DNA from: Cephalopachus bancanus
Taxonomy: Eukaryota; Chordata; Mammalia; Primates; Tarsiidae
NCBI GenBank assembly: GCA_027257055.1
Contig: JAPVLO010000523.1
Span: forward strand, 744,001-808,000
Reading direction: 5' to 3'
Length of the DNA stretch: 64,000 bases
Positions 21,653 to 34,441 of this stretch are shown piece after piece. Below the pieces are notes generated by a model, which saw only the letters and a list, made by a program, of their open reading frames with translations, was not told the origin of the DNA and did no database searches. Positions within the stretch are counted from its first letter, which is position 1. Every line of letters starts with the position of its first letter. A program made the translations under genes and the position numbers.

Positions 21653-22611
21653 AAAAAAAAGTGCTCACTTCCATGACGTTAGCATATTCACAGAGCAGTC
21701 CTGCCACCAGCACAGTTGATTTCAGAACCTCATCGCTCAGAATGACCTGCAGCCCTTGGCCACTGCCCCGCTCCCTCCCTCCCTCAGGCCATGCCAGCCA
21801 CCTCCGGCCCTGTGGCCTCCACTATGCCAGATGTGACATGGCGTCTGCAACATGCGTCCTCTGTGACGGCTCCCTTTACGCAGCATACTCCAGGCGTGTC
21901 CTCATGGCAGCGTAACCGAGACCAAGGCTGTCGAGGCAGAAATCGCCTGCCAAGGCTTGTCGGAAGCCACAGTGAGGACCACCCAGGAGGACGGGCCAAC
22001 TCGGAGGGCGTACTCAGAGCCCTATGGGCGGGAAGGCTCCTGCAAGGGAGGGTGGGGAGCGCCTCCTCCGGAATGTCCTTTCCATGGGAGGCCACACGCA
22101 GGGGCCGCCCCGCTGGCGACAGGTGGCAAGTCACAGGTTCGAGTGTCGGCACGCAAGACGGCTGGGGGAGCCGCAGCTTCAGACAGACTCGGTGTCCTCC
22201 TTGGCACCGGCAGGCCAGACCTTCCCTGAGCAGTGACCGTTTGAGGGACTCACAAGAAGCTTCCTGCGGGGGGACAGGATGTCACGCGAATCGCCGGACT
22301 TGCTGAGGCGGGTCGATCTGCAAGCCCGTTTACTTCAAGAGGAGACTGCCAGACACGACCTGGGGCGACCGGACCAGAGCCTCATGCCCTTCGCGGCTGC
22401 GTGGCACCCCACTGTCGTGTGGCTCACGCTGTGTACACATTCACCAATGCTGGGCGTCTGGGTCGGAACCGCCTGTTGGCTGTTGTGAAGGGTGCTGCTG
22501 CGACACGTGTGGGTGCGCTCCTGTGTGGGCCTATGTTTTCAGTTCTCTTGAGCATGTACCTGGGGGCACAGTCACTGGTTCCTGGGGCAACTCCAGGTTT
22601 AGCCTGTCTGC
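21653..22611. other. No gene recognised, left arm
   Basis: GC-rich DNA. The last 130 bp (TTCAGTTCTCTTGAGCATGT) resembles an old L1 3' piece in reverse. ORF lengths here differ between the arms because of a G-run difference at 22,268-22,273 versus 36,376-36,380. Confidence 0.45.
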
Positions 22612-22893
22612 TGTTGAGTCTGGGTCTTGCTCTGCCACCCAGGCTGGAGTGTACAGGCATGATCGTGACTCACCACAGCCTCGGCCTCCGGGGCTCAGCT
22701 GATCCTCCTGCCACAGCCTCCCAAATAGCTGGGACTGCAGTCATAAATCACTCCGCCCTGCTTATCTTAAACTTTTCTTTTGTAGAGACAAGATCTTGCT
22801 ATGCTGCCCAGGCTGGTCTTGAACTCCTGGCCTCAAGCAATCCTTCGGCCTAAGCCTCCCAAAAAGCTGGGAGCCATCGCGCCTGGCCCGCCA
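22612..22893 (-). repeat. Alu, left arm
   Basis: A reverse Alu (CTCTGCCACCCAGGCTGGAG; CTATGCTGCCCAGGCTGGTC). Mirror copy at 35,755-36,036. Confidence 0.9.
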
Positions 22894-24379
22894 GACCATC
22901 GTCTAAGCAACTTCACGCTTTACCAGCCTGCCAGCAGCATTCACTACTCCAAGGTCTCCATGTCCCATGTCACTGAGGCTGTGCGTCATTTGTCTCTTCA
23001 GAAGTGTTTGCGCAGAGACCTCCCCGCCAGTCCCCGACGCCTGGAGCGAGCCTGTGCTGAAGCTGTCACCATTTGCTGGGCAGCCGCCCTCTCGATCCAT
23101 ACCTGGCCTGTCCTTCCCTCTTCCCTCCCCTGCTGTCCTCCTTTTGGTGCAGATGCTGTGAAGCCCTGGCCTGGTCTGCGTGTTCACGCCCCGCCACCAG
23201 TCCTCTCGACCCTTCTGTGTTCGGTCCAAAGCAGCTCCTGTTGCTGCCGCGTCTTGCGAGGGAGAGGTGAGAGGAGGCTCCAGGGTTCGTGGACTAGCGG
23301 CACCGAGGGAGGACCCACGGTTGTCCCGCCCCTCTCCCCCCGCGCAGTCCCCCGGACTGGCAGAGGCACCGTCCCTCCGTGGCAGAAGTCTCTTCCAGCA
23401 GTGCCAAGACTGTCTGCAGCGTGACTGTCCTCCCTCCAATGGAGTTTCTGCTTTGTCCGCCTGCTGGGAAGGACACTGGGGCCTCTGTGGGCTCTCACGC
23501 ACAGCCCAGGGCCCAGGGAAGCCTTTGGTGAGGACAGAGGTGTCCCCAGGCTCCTCGAGGCAGCGCTCCCCTTGTGAGAAGCTGGTGTGGACACAGGACA
23601 CCTGGCTGCCCCTCCAGCACCCAGAGGGACAGCTCGGAGGACTTGGCGATCCTGAGAGGGTCAGATGTCACGCCAGAGCATGGTGGGGCAGAGGGCCAGA
23701 CAGCTTGAGACCAGCTCCCCTGGAGTTCTTCCTTCGGGTAGGGGCTCAGAGGTTGCCTCCTGCAGCAAGTCCTCCGACCTCCAGTGTGGCTGGAGTCTCG
23801 GGACGTGTAAGGCCGAGGTTCTCCGAGTCAGGACTGGTCACGTTTTGTCAGCAGGTCACCTGTCTGGTCCTGCACCAAGTCCATTCCTGGGTCCTCCAGA
23901 GGCCAGAGAAGCCCCAGAGCATTTCAAATGTGGCACATTCCACAAGACTTTAAGCCCGAATGTGGGGCAGGGTGGACTGGGTGCCATACGAGGTAGAATG
24001 GCCCCTCTGGCTCTGAGCAGTTCGGCCCACCCAGGTAAGAGTGACCCACACCATGGCAGGCCTGGGACCCAGCCCCCTACTCAGGAGGCACAGGGCTAGT
24101 GCCCACAGAAAGGCATCCATCCTGCCAGCTGAGCCGTGGAGTGGCTGGGCCCTCTCTGAGACAGGCACATCCAGCCGCCCTCTCTCGGGGATGCACCCAC
24201 ACCTGCCCCAGCCCCTCTCTCTTCTTGATCCCTCTGCACCCTCAGAGCCCACCTAGTGGGGCCCACCCTCTGCCCCGCTGCCCATCAGGGACAGCACACC
24301 CACTGCGGGTGACCGGGTCTGCCATCTGCCCTGCCTCTGAGCCCTTCACGGGGGGTTTACCTGGCCCTTCTCATATGTG
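22894..24379. other. No gene recognised, left arm
   Basis: This GC-rich, transposon-free stretch has two long overlapping ORFs (23,180-23,953 + and 22,903-23,601 -). Neither shows a domain, and they occupy the same bases on opposite strands, as expected of chance ORFs in GC-rich DNA. Confidence 0.45.
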
Positions 24380-25925
24380 TCCTGCCAGTGGCCTGCGGTG
24401 TCCGTGGAGTCAGGACCCCAGGTCAGGAGTCGGGACCCCGGCGCCTGGGCTCTGCCACCTCCCAGGCACAGGACCTGCTCACGTCCAGAGACGGACAGCA
24501 CAGGGTGTCAGACGGGCTGGGTCCTTCCCCCTGGATCCTGGGGCCCGGCTGGAAACCTCCACTGGAGCCAGCCTGGTGCTGAGGACACCCCACCAGCATT
24601 CATTCGCTCACTCACCCTTTTACTCCTTCCACTAAAAGTCTGCAGTGGGGTCGAAGGTCAGTGTCTCAGAGTCCCTGATGGACAGGCCTGTGACAGCATC
24701 GCCTCCCAAGCCACTCCCTGCAGTGCGCTACCAAGGGACAGAAGCCTCCTAACTCTGAGGCCTGAGCGTCACCCACTTAAGCATCCTCATCGCTAACTGG
24801 GGCGAATCTCTGGACGCCTCGGATGTGCAAGTCTTTGGGAACTGTGGGCCGGGGGGCTCCTGGCTGGGCACGAAGGGCGTGCACGGCTTGTGGCTGAGCC
24901 ACCGAGTTGGACGCTGTGTGGGGACCCTCAGGCCGGACCCTCCTGTGCCCGTGGGGCCACCACGTGGGGAGCCAGTTGTGGGCGGGGTGTCCCGGGTCGG
25001 CTCTGATTGGCCCAGAGTTAGCCAATCACAGCACCCGCATCCTCAATCAGTTGGGCCGCCCGCTGGGCCTGAGCCAATGGGAGTCTTCGTTAGAGGACGG
25101 TCCCCAGCTCCTGGCTCAGTGCAGGCCGCTCTGCGCTCTCCCAGCCCTGGAGTCCCCTCCGTCCCTGCCTCACTCCTTGCACCTGGGTTTCTGATGGTCC
25201 CATCTCGTGGGCCTCACTCAAGGGGCCAGGACAGGGCACTGGGAGCTTCAAGCAGTGTGTTGAGAGAGCGAGGAGGGAGGGGGTCGCTGAGCCCCCACTG
25301 CCCCTGGGGGTGCTGCTGGGAGTCAAGGTGATGACGCTCTGGGGTGGGCCGAGCCAGCACGAGCCAGGTGGGCCGGCAGGTGGGGCAGGGTGAGGCTGTC
25401 CTGGAGCAGGAGGGCTGTGGGGACAAGTGGGGGCACCCGGGGGAGTGGGCGGCTGGGTGGATGGACTGCCAGGGATAGCCCTGGATGGGCTGGCACACTT
25501 TTGAAAAGTGAGAAAGAAAGAGCAGTCCCAGACCCAGACAGTCACATGGGACGGCCCAGGCTAGTGACAACCCGCTTCCACCGTGTCCCTGTCCCCACAT
25601 CCATCAGCAGGTCCCGAGGTCTCAACCACAGATCAGATGGGCACCGTTGCCCTGCCCAGCCTGGACAGCCCCTTCCTAACCGTCCTCCGTCTGGCTGGGG
25701 CCTGATGACCCAACTGATTAGGGCCTGGACAGCACAGGGACTTTCCAGGACACCCAAGTTCCAATCACAGGACAGGGCTGGAGGGTTTCACTGAGACACT
25801 CTCGGTCAGGGTTCCCCTCTTAGATGTGGGGAAACCGAGGCACAGAAGGTGCTTCCTGATCACCTATCAGGATGTGGCCTCCTGGCCAGGAGACACGGGT
25901 CAGAACTATGTGTCAGTGTTGGCCC
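24380..25925 (-). repeat. Modules C, S and partial B, left arm (reverse)
   Basis: Read on the minus strand, the order is partial B (25,925-25,499), S (25,498-25,093) and C (25,090-24,380), with the CCAAT/GC-box block at 24,965-25,090. The right-arm mirror is 32,723-34,268. Confidence 0.8.
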
Positions 25926-26520
25926 AAGTGACATACCAGAGACACGGCCAGGCACCTGGCGGGGACCCTGTGAAGGCGTGTGTCAGCATCCTTGGAGTGG
26001 GTGGGACCTGGAAGCCACCTTCAGGGACTCTAGCCGCAACCAGCATGGGGAGTGGACACTGGCCTCCCCCCTTCAGATGGAATGGCTTCACTCAGGAGAG
26101 GGGCTCTGAATAGTTGTCACAGACAGGCTAACTGACACGTCACGGTGCCAAGCCTCATATGCCAGCACGGCCCAAAGGGAGGGTGAAGCGCCAAGGGGCA
26201 TCACTGCTGGGGGAGGGAAACTCATTTGACAGCAAGAAGGATGCCACAGACATAGTGTCAAGAGACGAAAGCAAGTCCCCAGTTGTCACACCCCAATCAC
26301 AGGGACACAGATATCCTGGGCTGGAGCGGGAGAGCATGTCTCAAGATCTCTGGCACGGGGCTGCCGGGCTTCTGCTCTTGGCCCAGCTAGGCTGGGCGGT
26401 ATCCATGCTGCTCTGGTGACCATTCCCCTTGTGTGGGAGGAGTTGGCTCTGGATCATGCCCCAACCCCTCTCCGCAGTGACAACCATAATCAGAAACAGC
26501 AATGGCAGGCCAGCTTGTCA
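25926..26520. other. 3' flank of the minus-strand tryptase; mirrored by 53,310-53,700
   Basis: About 26,220-26,340 matches 53,590-53,680 in reverse complement (CCAGCCCAGGA followed by ATCTGTGTCCCTG). No gene is recognised. Confidence 0.6.
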
Positions 26521-26525
26521 AGCTC

Positions 26526-26531
26526 TTTAAT
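26526..26531 (-). terminator. ATTAAA polyadenylation signal of the minus-strand tryptase
   Basis: TTTAAT on the + strand reads ATTAAA on the minus strand, about 300 bp after the stop. The second tryptase has the same signal in the same context (CTCATTAAAG) at 53,303-53,308. Confidence 0.85.
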
Positions 26532-26574
26532 GAGACCCAGAGCCTGGGGGTAGGCAGCAACACCAGCTGCCTGG

Positions 26575-26765
26575 ACAGGGAGGGGACAGGCTCAGGTGGG
26601 ACAGGGAGGGGCTCAGGATGGGGGAGGGTCTCAGGATGGGGGAGGGGTACAGGGCGGGGGAGGTCTTCGATTGGAGGAAGAACCATTGGATGCGGGAGGG
26701 GCTCAGCACAGGGATGGGAGCTCAGGCTGGGGGCAGGGATGGTGGGGCTGAGGCCACTCAGGTAG
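26575..26765 (-). repeat. 3'UTR minisatellite of the minus-strand tryptase
   Basis: Roughly eight imperfect repeats of about 20 bp, read on the + strand as GGGAGGGGCTCAGGATGGGG variants. Its counterpart in the other tryptase is 53,045-53,235, with different unit content. Confidence 0.8.
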
Positions 26766-26831
26766 GAAGTGGCTGTGCTGGGGACAGGAAGGGCTGGCTC
26801 TCAGCTGACTGGTGGCAACCCTGCAGTGGGT

Positions 26832-28062
<1,231 letters not shown>

Positions 28063-28276
28063 CTGGAAGGGTCAGGAAGGGATGGCATGAGCCCGGCTGG
28101 GGTTGGGTGGGCGGGTCTATGAGTGTAGGGGGCAGGATGATGCCAAAGGAGCAGGGAATGGGGATTGGGGTGGCCCAGGCCTGGAAACCTGGGGTGTCAG
28201 TGCTCTGGGTCTGAGGTCTGGCCACTCTGCTCCAGGGCACCTCGCTGATGCTGGGGTCTCTGAGGGGGGATCTTAC

Positions 28277-28300
28277 CTTGGCCAGTGCCTGTTCCTCTCT
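28277..28300 (-). other. TPSB2: 5' untranslated exon 1 of the minus-strand tryptase
   Basis: Non-coding first exon ending GGCCAAG before the donor GTAAGA (28,276 downward), joined to the exon that begins at the ATG. The same arrangement is seen in the plus gene. The 5' end is estimated from the TATA box. Confidence 0.65.
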
Positions 28301-28320
28301 ACCCAGAGGAGTGCCCCTCC

Positions 28321-28328
28321 CATTTATG
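28321..28328 (-). promoter_or_regulatory. TPSB2: TATA-like box of the minus-strand tryptase
   Basis: CATAAATG on the minus strand within GGACATAAATGGGAGGGG. The identical octamer sits at 50,628-50,635 before the other tryptase, about 30 bp from the inferred start site in both. Confidence 0.75.
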
Positions 28329-29124
28329 TCCAGAGCAGGCGGGGGAGGGGCCTCCACCTTCCAATCCAGACTTGCAGGAAGTGGGTGATTCAGGCCCAGG
28401 GCCTCCATGTGACCCATACCCCCACCAGCCTGATGTCCCTCTGGGTGCCCAAAGGGCAGGGTGCACAGCCACATGGGACCAGCCTTGCCACGGGGGCAGA
28501 GGAGAAAGGGGCCCTGGTCTTGGTTCAACATCTGCTGTGTCCCTTCTGTGTACTACTGGGCTTTCAACCAGTCCCTGGATGGACTGAGAACTGGGCTTGC
28601 AGTTCCCTCCATCTGTGGGAGGGGGGATGTCCAGCACCAGAGCACCTTTCAGAACACCAGAACACACCTTCCAGCTGCGGGATCAGCTCTTGCTCTCACC
28701 CAGGTGCAGTGTAGACACTCCTTAGAGCCTTCAAGCACCACTGCATACAAGTGACCCCCCCATCCAGCCCTATAAAACCAGAGGTCCACACAACGCATTT
28801 CCCTAAGAGAAATTCAGGCCATGACCATGGGCCACCCTCAAGGAAGCAGGGAGGTGACTGTGGGATGGGAACAGGACCGGCATCACCCCACCTATGGCCT
28901 GGGAATCCATAGCAGACAGCCCTCCTCACCTCACTTGGAGGGCGGGCCTCCTAGCAGACCCCTGTCAGATGAGGAAGCAACCTTGGGAAGGATGGAGTCT
29001 CCTCAGCAGGAAAAGCATTGGCCCCCTCCCCCAAGTCAGAACCAACTCCTGGACCAAGCCACCGTCCATCTCTGGTGCCATCTGTCTGGTTCTGCGAATC
29101 TGCAGGGTCCTTGTCATGGCTGGA
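28329..29124. other. Upstream region of the minus-strand tryptase; mirrored by 49,880-50,627
   Basis: Shared text such as CATGGGCCACCCTCAAGGAA (28,828-28,847; complement near 50,150) shows that promoter-distal DNA was duplicated with the gene. It holds no other gene. Confidence 0.65.
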
Positions 29125-29335
29125 TCTGAACTCCATCCACAGAGGGAGGAGCAGACAGAAGTGAGGGACAACGGCAGGAGACCCCCAGCCTCCAACAGAC
29201 ACTCCTCCCAAGGCCCACACCCCTGCCCTGGGCTGTCCCCCAACCCCTTCCAGGGCTGTCCTTGCAAGTCCATACACCCTGCTGCCCACTCCCCTGGGCT
29301 GCTGTCACCTGGCCTTCCAGACCCCCTGGCCTCTG
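29125..29335 (+). repeat. Module S, partial copy
   Basis: CTCCATCCACAGAGGGAGGAGC and AGGGCTGTCCTTGCAAGTCC align with 4,905-5,060. It is joined directly to module B copy 2. Confidence 0.7.
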
Positions 29336-29389
29336 AGCTTCCTGTTGGAGGAGGGGTGGGAGCTGTGGTCAAGCTGCATCTGTACCCCC

Positions 29390-31334
29390 CACCCCAGAAG
29401 GAGCGGCATGTGCTGAGGCAGGTGGCGTCTCCTCTTGTGGGTGTTTCCACCCAGGCCTGGGGGACGCAGGGTGGGTGGGGGTCCCACTCAAGGCTCTGGA
29501 TCTCCAGGAAACCCGACCCAGCTCACAGCAGGGAACTTTGATTTAGTCAGGGTGGGATAAGGCCAGGACCTCAGGGTCAGGAAAGTCAGCCCTGCCCTCT
29601 AGGTAGCCTGGAGATGGGCAGGCCCATGGTCCTTGAGAAAGGGAGGCAGTTGCTGCCCTGGGCCCTCTGGGGTCCAGAGCAAGGGGTGCCCCCACCAGAC
29701 CAGGAGGGTGTCCTGGGGCTGGGCAGTGCACTCAGAAGGGCCTGGCTCGCTGCCCTGACACTAGTCTGAGATTTGTCCTCATTGGAGACCCAGGGGCTCC
29801 GCATTTCAGTTTCAAGGGCCCCTACATTCTGGAGCAGACCCTGGGTAGAGTGTGGTGAATCTCACCAGACAGCAAACCAGGGCGCTTATGAGGCGGTGCC
29901 CTCATTTCCTTTTGCCATTGTAGGAATTACCACAGACTTATGGTTTAAACAACATGCTCTTATTATCTTGTCCTTCCAGAGGTCAAAAGTCCAACATGGA
30001 GCCCAGCAAGTGGCTCACGCCTGTAATCCCAGTGCTTTGGAAGGCTGAGGCAGGAGGATCACTTGAGACAAGGAGTTCAAGACTAGCCTGGGCAGCACAG
30101 CGGGACCCATATCAAAAATAAATAAAATAAAATAAGTCCCACATGGATCTCGTCAGGGTGACACCCATGTGTGACAGGTTGGTTCCTGCTGGAGGCTCAG
30201 GAAGGGCGCTCCCTTCCCCTGTCTTTCCCCCCTCTGGAGGCAGCCATGTTCCCTGGCTCCTGGCCTTGTCCTCCCCTTCAGAGCCAGCCACTGCCCCCCT
30301 TGGGCCCTCTGCCTGTCACAGTGTCTCCTCCTGACCCCAATGGGGAAAGAGTCTCCTGTTTGAAGAACTCGGAATCAAGACGGGTCACATGGTGCCCCGG
30401 GTTGGTCTCCCTCCCGTGCTCCATAATCCTGTCTCCCTTGTGACGGCCCTTTTGTCCTGGAGGCCACAGCCAAAAGTTCTGGGGATTGACAGGTGGGCAT
30501 CCGAGGGGCTGACCTTCTGCCTCCCAGATGGAGTACAGGGGCAGGTGGGAGGCGGGACTCCCAGTGCGGGAGGCAGGGTAAGCTGGGACAAGCAAGAGCC
30601 CTGAAGCCCCTCCTGTGGGGACCCTGATGGCTCTGGGGGGACAGGACTCAGGACCTGGTTCATGAAGACCCTGTTCCCCTCAACAAGGTGACATCAGGCT
30701 CCCGGGCACTGGGGGTGGGCAACGTGGACTGGGGGTCTTGGCTCAGACTCCTCTCCCCTGTGTGGGAATGACAGGCAAGTCCTGTGTCCCCTGAGGCCAC
30801 CCCTAGGTGTGCCACTGTGGTGGTGGGGCCTTGCCCCATGGGAGAAGTGCAGGCCCTGCCATGGTGGTGAAGCAGGCATCCTCTTCAGGGGTCACCAGGG
30901 CCAATATGAACACGTGGTTCTGACCCACAGTTCCTGGCCAGGAGGCCACATCCTGATGGGTGATCACGCAACACCCTCTGTGCCTTGGTTTCCCCACATC
31001 TAAGAGAGGAGCCCTGACCTGGAGGGTCTCAGTGGGACCTGCCAGCCCTGACCTGTGATTGAATTTGGGGAGGGTGGGTAGGGAAATCCCTGGCGCTGCC
31101 CAGGCCCTCATCAGCTGGGTCATTAGGCCCCGGCCAGAGGGAGGACAGTTAGGCAGGACCTGTCCAGGTTGGGCAGGGCGATGGTGCCCATCTGCTCTGT
31201 GGCTGAGACCTCGGGGCCCGCCGATGAATGTGGGGACAGGGACACGGTGCAAGGGGGTTGTCACGGGCCTGAGCCATCCCACAAGCCTCTCTGGGTCTAG
31301 GACTGCACTTCTGTATTCCTTTCTCACTTTTTAA
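29390..31334 (+). repeat. Low-copy module B, copy 2
   Basis: Collinear with 6,960-8,830, including the Alu monomer (29,998-30,137), GGTTGGTTCCTGCTGGAGGC (30,179) and the final TTTCTCACTTTTTAAAAATG. The match is diverged but continuous. Confidence 0.8.
29998..30137 (+). repeat. Alu monomer in module B copy 2
   Basis: CACGCCTGTAATCCCAGTGC through an AATAAAATAAAATAA tail; orthologous to 7,483-7,620. Confidence 0.85.
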
Positions 31335-31825
31335 AAATGTGCCATCCCATCCAGGGCTGTCCCTGCCAATCCAGCCATTCCTCCTCCCACTCCCCCAGGC
31401 TGCTGTCACCCGGGCCTCCTGCTCCCTCTGGCTCCCGAGTCCCCAGCCCGCTATGTGCCTGGCACTTGCCTCTCCCCAGCCCTCCTGCTCCAGGCCAGCC
31501 TCGCCCTGCCCGACCTGCCGGCCCACTCCAGGGCATCATCACCTGACTCCCAGCAGCATTCCCGGGTGTCCCTGACCCCCTCTCACTCAGAGACCCCGCT
31601 CCCCTCTTGCTCTCTCAACAGACTCCCTGGAGCCCAGCACCCCGTCCTGACCCCAGGAATGAGGCCCACGAGATGGGACACTCGGGAGCCCAGGTGGTGG
31701 TGGGGGGCAGGGACAGAGGGGACTCCAGGGTTGGAGATGGGCAGGGACACGCAGGGAACAAACACGAGGGCAGGGACAGTGCAGAGGGGCTTGCACTGAG
31801 CCAGGAGCTGGGGCCCAGTCCTCCA
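31335..31825 (+). repeat. Module S copy between module B and module C
   Basis: CATCCAGGGCTGTCCCTGCC to GCACTGAGCCAGGAGCTGGG; a diverged direct repeat of 33,150-33,555. Confidence 0.75.
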
Positions 31826-32722
31826 AGGGAGGCTCCCATTGGCTCAGGCCCTGTGACGAGGGCCCAAGCTTGTGAGAACGCGAGTGTTCTGATCGGCTAA
31901 CTCTGGGCCAATCTGGGCCGACCCGAGACGCCCCGCCCACGACCGGCTCCCCACTTGGCGGCCCAGTGGAGGCGCAAAGGGTCAGGTCCGAGGGTCCCGT
32001 CCCAGCCCCAGCTTAGCGTCCCAACCTGGCGGCTCAACAACAGGACGTGCACGCCCTTCGTGTCCAGCTGGGAGCAAGTCAATGGCAGTGCATAACCCAC
32101 AGTTCCCGAAGACATGCGTATTCGAGGTGTCCGGAGATTTGCCCCAGTAAGCGATGAGGATGCATGAGCAGACGGCACTTGGGGCTCAGAGTTAGGAGAC
32201 TTCTGCCCCTTTGTGACCACACTATGGGGGGCAGATTGGGAGGCCATGCTGTTGCAGGCCTGTCCATCCGGGACCCCAGGACAGTGACACTCGACGCCAC
32301 TGCTGATTATTATGGAAGAGGTGAGGGAATGAATGCTGGTGGGGTGTCCTCAGCACCAGGCTGGCTCCAGTGGAGGTTTCCAGCCGGGCCCCAGGGTCCA
32401 GGGGGAAGGACCCAGCCCGTCTGACACCCTGTGCTGTCCCTCTCTGGACATGAGCAGGTCCTGTGCCTGGGAGGTGGCAGAGCCCAGGCGCCGGGGTCCC
32501 GACTCCTGACCTGGGGTCCTGACTCCACGGACACCGCAGGCCACTGGCAGGACACATATGAGAAGGGCCAGGTGAACCCCCGTGAAGGGCTCAGAGGCAG
32601 GGCAGATGGCAGACCCGGTCACCCGCAGTGGGTGTGCTGTCCCTGATGGGCAGTGGGGCAGAGGGTGGGCCCCACTAGGTGGGCTCTGAGGGTGCAGAGG
32701 GATCAAGAAGAGAGAGGGGCTG
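31826..32722 (+). repeat. Module C copy next to the palindrome's inner breakpoint
   Basis: It starts with the CCAAT/GC-box block (31,826-31,950). From 31,951 to about 32,335 it is a diverged copy of the right-arm module. From about 32,340 to 32,722 it becomes almost identical to 34,057-34,441. Confidence 0.8.
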
Positions 32723-34441
32723 GGGCCAACACTGACACATAGTTCTGACCCGTGTCTCCTGGCCAGGAGGCCACATCCTGATAGGTGATCAGGAAGCACC
32801 TTCTGTGCCTCGGTTTCCCCACATCTAAGAGGGGAACCCTGACCGAGAGTGTCTCAGTGAAACCCTCCAGCCCTGTCCTGTGATTGGAACTTGGGTGTCC
32901 TGGAAAGTCCCTGTGCTGTCCAGGCCCTAATCAGTTGGGTCATCAGGCCCCAGCCAGACGGAGGACGGTTAGGAAGGGGCTGTCCAGGCTGGGCAGGGCA
33001 ACGGTGCCCATCTGATCTGTGGTTGAGACCTCGGGACCTGCTGATGGATGTGGGGACAGGGACACGGTGGAAGCGGGTTGTCACTAGCCTGGGCCGTCCC
33101 ATGTGACTGTCTGGGTCTGGGACTGCTCTTTCTTTCTCACTTTTCAAAAGTGTGCCAGCCCATCCAGGGCTATCCCTGGCAGTCCATCCACCCAGCCGCC
33201 CACTCCCCCGGGTGCCCCCACTTGTCCCCACAGCCCTCCTGCTCCAGGACAGCCTCACCCTGCCCCCACCTGCCGGCCCACCTGGCTCGTGCTGGCTCGG
33301 CCCACCCCAGAGCGTCATCACCTTGACTCCCAGCAGCACCCCCAGGGGCAGTGGGGGCTCAGCGACCCCCTCCCTCCTCGCTCTCTCAACACACTGCTTG
33401 AAGCTCCCAGTGCCCTGTCCTGGCCCCTTGAGTGAGGCCCACGAGATGGGACCATCAGAAACCCAGGTGCAAGGAGTGAGGCAGGGACGGAGGGGACTCC
33501 AGGGCTGGGAGAGCGCAGAGCGGCCTGCACTGAGCCAGGAGCTGGGGACCGTCCTCTAACGAAGACTCCCATTGGCTCAGGCCCAGCGGGCGGCCCAACT
33601 GATTGAGGATGCGGGTGCTGTGATTGGCTAACTCTGGGCCAATCAGAGCCGACCCGGGACACCCCGCCCACAACTGGCTCCCCACGTGGTGGCCCCACCG
33701 GGCACAGGAGGGTCCGGCCTGAGGGTCCCCACACAGCGTCCAACTCGGTGGCTCAGCCACAAGCCGTGCACGCCCTTCGTGCCCAGCCAGGAGCCCCCCG
33801 GCCCACAGTTCCCAAAGACTTGCACATCCGAGGCGTCCAGAGATTCGCCCCAGTTAGCGATGAGGATGCTTAAGTGGGTGACGCTCAGGCCTCAGAGTTA
33901 GGAGGCTTCTGTCCCTTGGTAGCGCACTGCAGGGAGTGGCTTGGGAGGCGATGCTGTCACAGGCCTGTCCATCAGGGACTCTGAGACACTGACCTTCGAC
34001 CCCACTGCAGACTTTTAGTGGAAGGAGTAAAAGGGTGAGTGAGCGAATGAATGCTGGTGGGGTGTCCTCAGCACCAGGCTGGCTCCAGTGGAGGTTTCCA
34101 GCCGGGCCCCAGGATCCAGGGGGAAGGACCCAGCCCGTCTGACACCCTGTGCTGTCCGTCTCTGGACGTGAGCAGGTCCTGTGCCTGGGAGGTGGCAGAG
34201 CCCAGGCGCCGGGGTCCCGACTCCTGACCTGGGGTCCTGACTCCACGGACACCGCAGGCCACTGGCAGGACACATATGAGAAGGGCCAGGTGAACCCCCG
34301 TGAAGGGCTCAGAGGCAGGGCAGATGGCAGACCCGGTCACCCGCAGTGGGTGTGCTGTCCCTGATGGGCAGCGGGGCAGAGGGTGGGCCCCACTAGGTGG
34401 GCTCTGAGGGTGCAGAGGGATCAAGAAGAGAGAGGGGCTGG
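32723..34441 (+). repeat. Partial module B, modules S and C, right arm
   Basis: Partial B (32,723-33,149), S (33,150-33,555) and C (33,556-34,441), with the CCAAT block at 33,560-33,690. This is the direct-repeat partner of 30,900-32,722. Confidence 0.8.

Larger units (their letters stand above)
14058..25925. repeat. Left arm of the giant inverted repeat (palindrome)
   Basis: This 11.9 kb segment is the near-identical reverse complement of 32,723-44,592. Paired positions sum to about 58,650 at the outer end and 58,648 at the inner end, so net length differs by about 2 bp. Alus, an L1, a VNTR, a protease relic and C/B/S modules all occur in mirrored order. The differences I noticed are few and mostly single-base changes in G or C runs. 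The inner edge is at 25,925, where homology stops at TGTTGGCCC. The outer edge is at about 14,058. Confidence 0.95.

Noticed and set aside
23180..23953. 257-codon ORF and its overlapping antisense ORF (also 34,696-35,746)
   Set aside because: Two long ORFs occupy the same GC-rich bases on opposite strands, with no motif, start context or splice signal.
28770..28779. CCTATAAAAC as a possible second TATA box
   Set aside because: It is on the + strand, away from the minus-strand gene, and its counterpart near 50,210 is not conserved.
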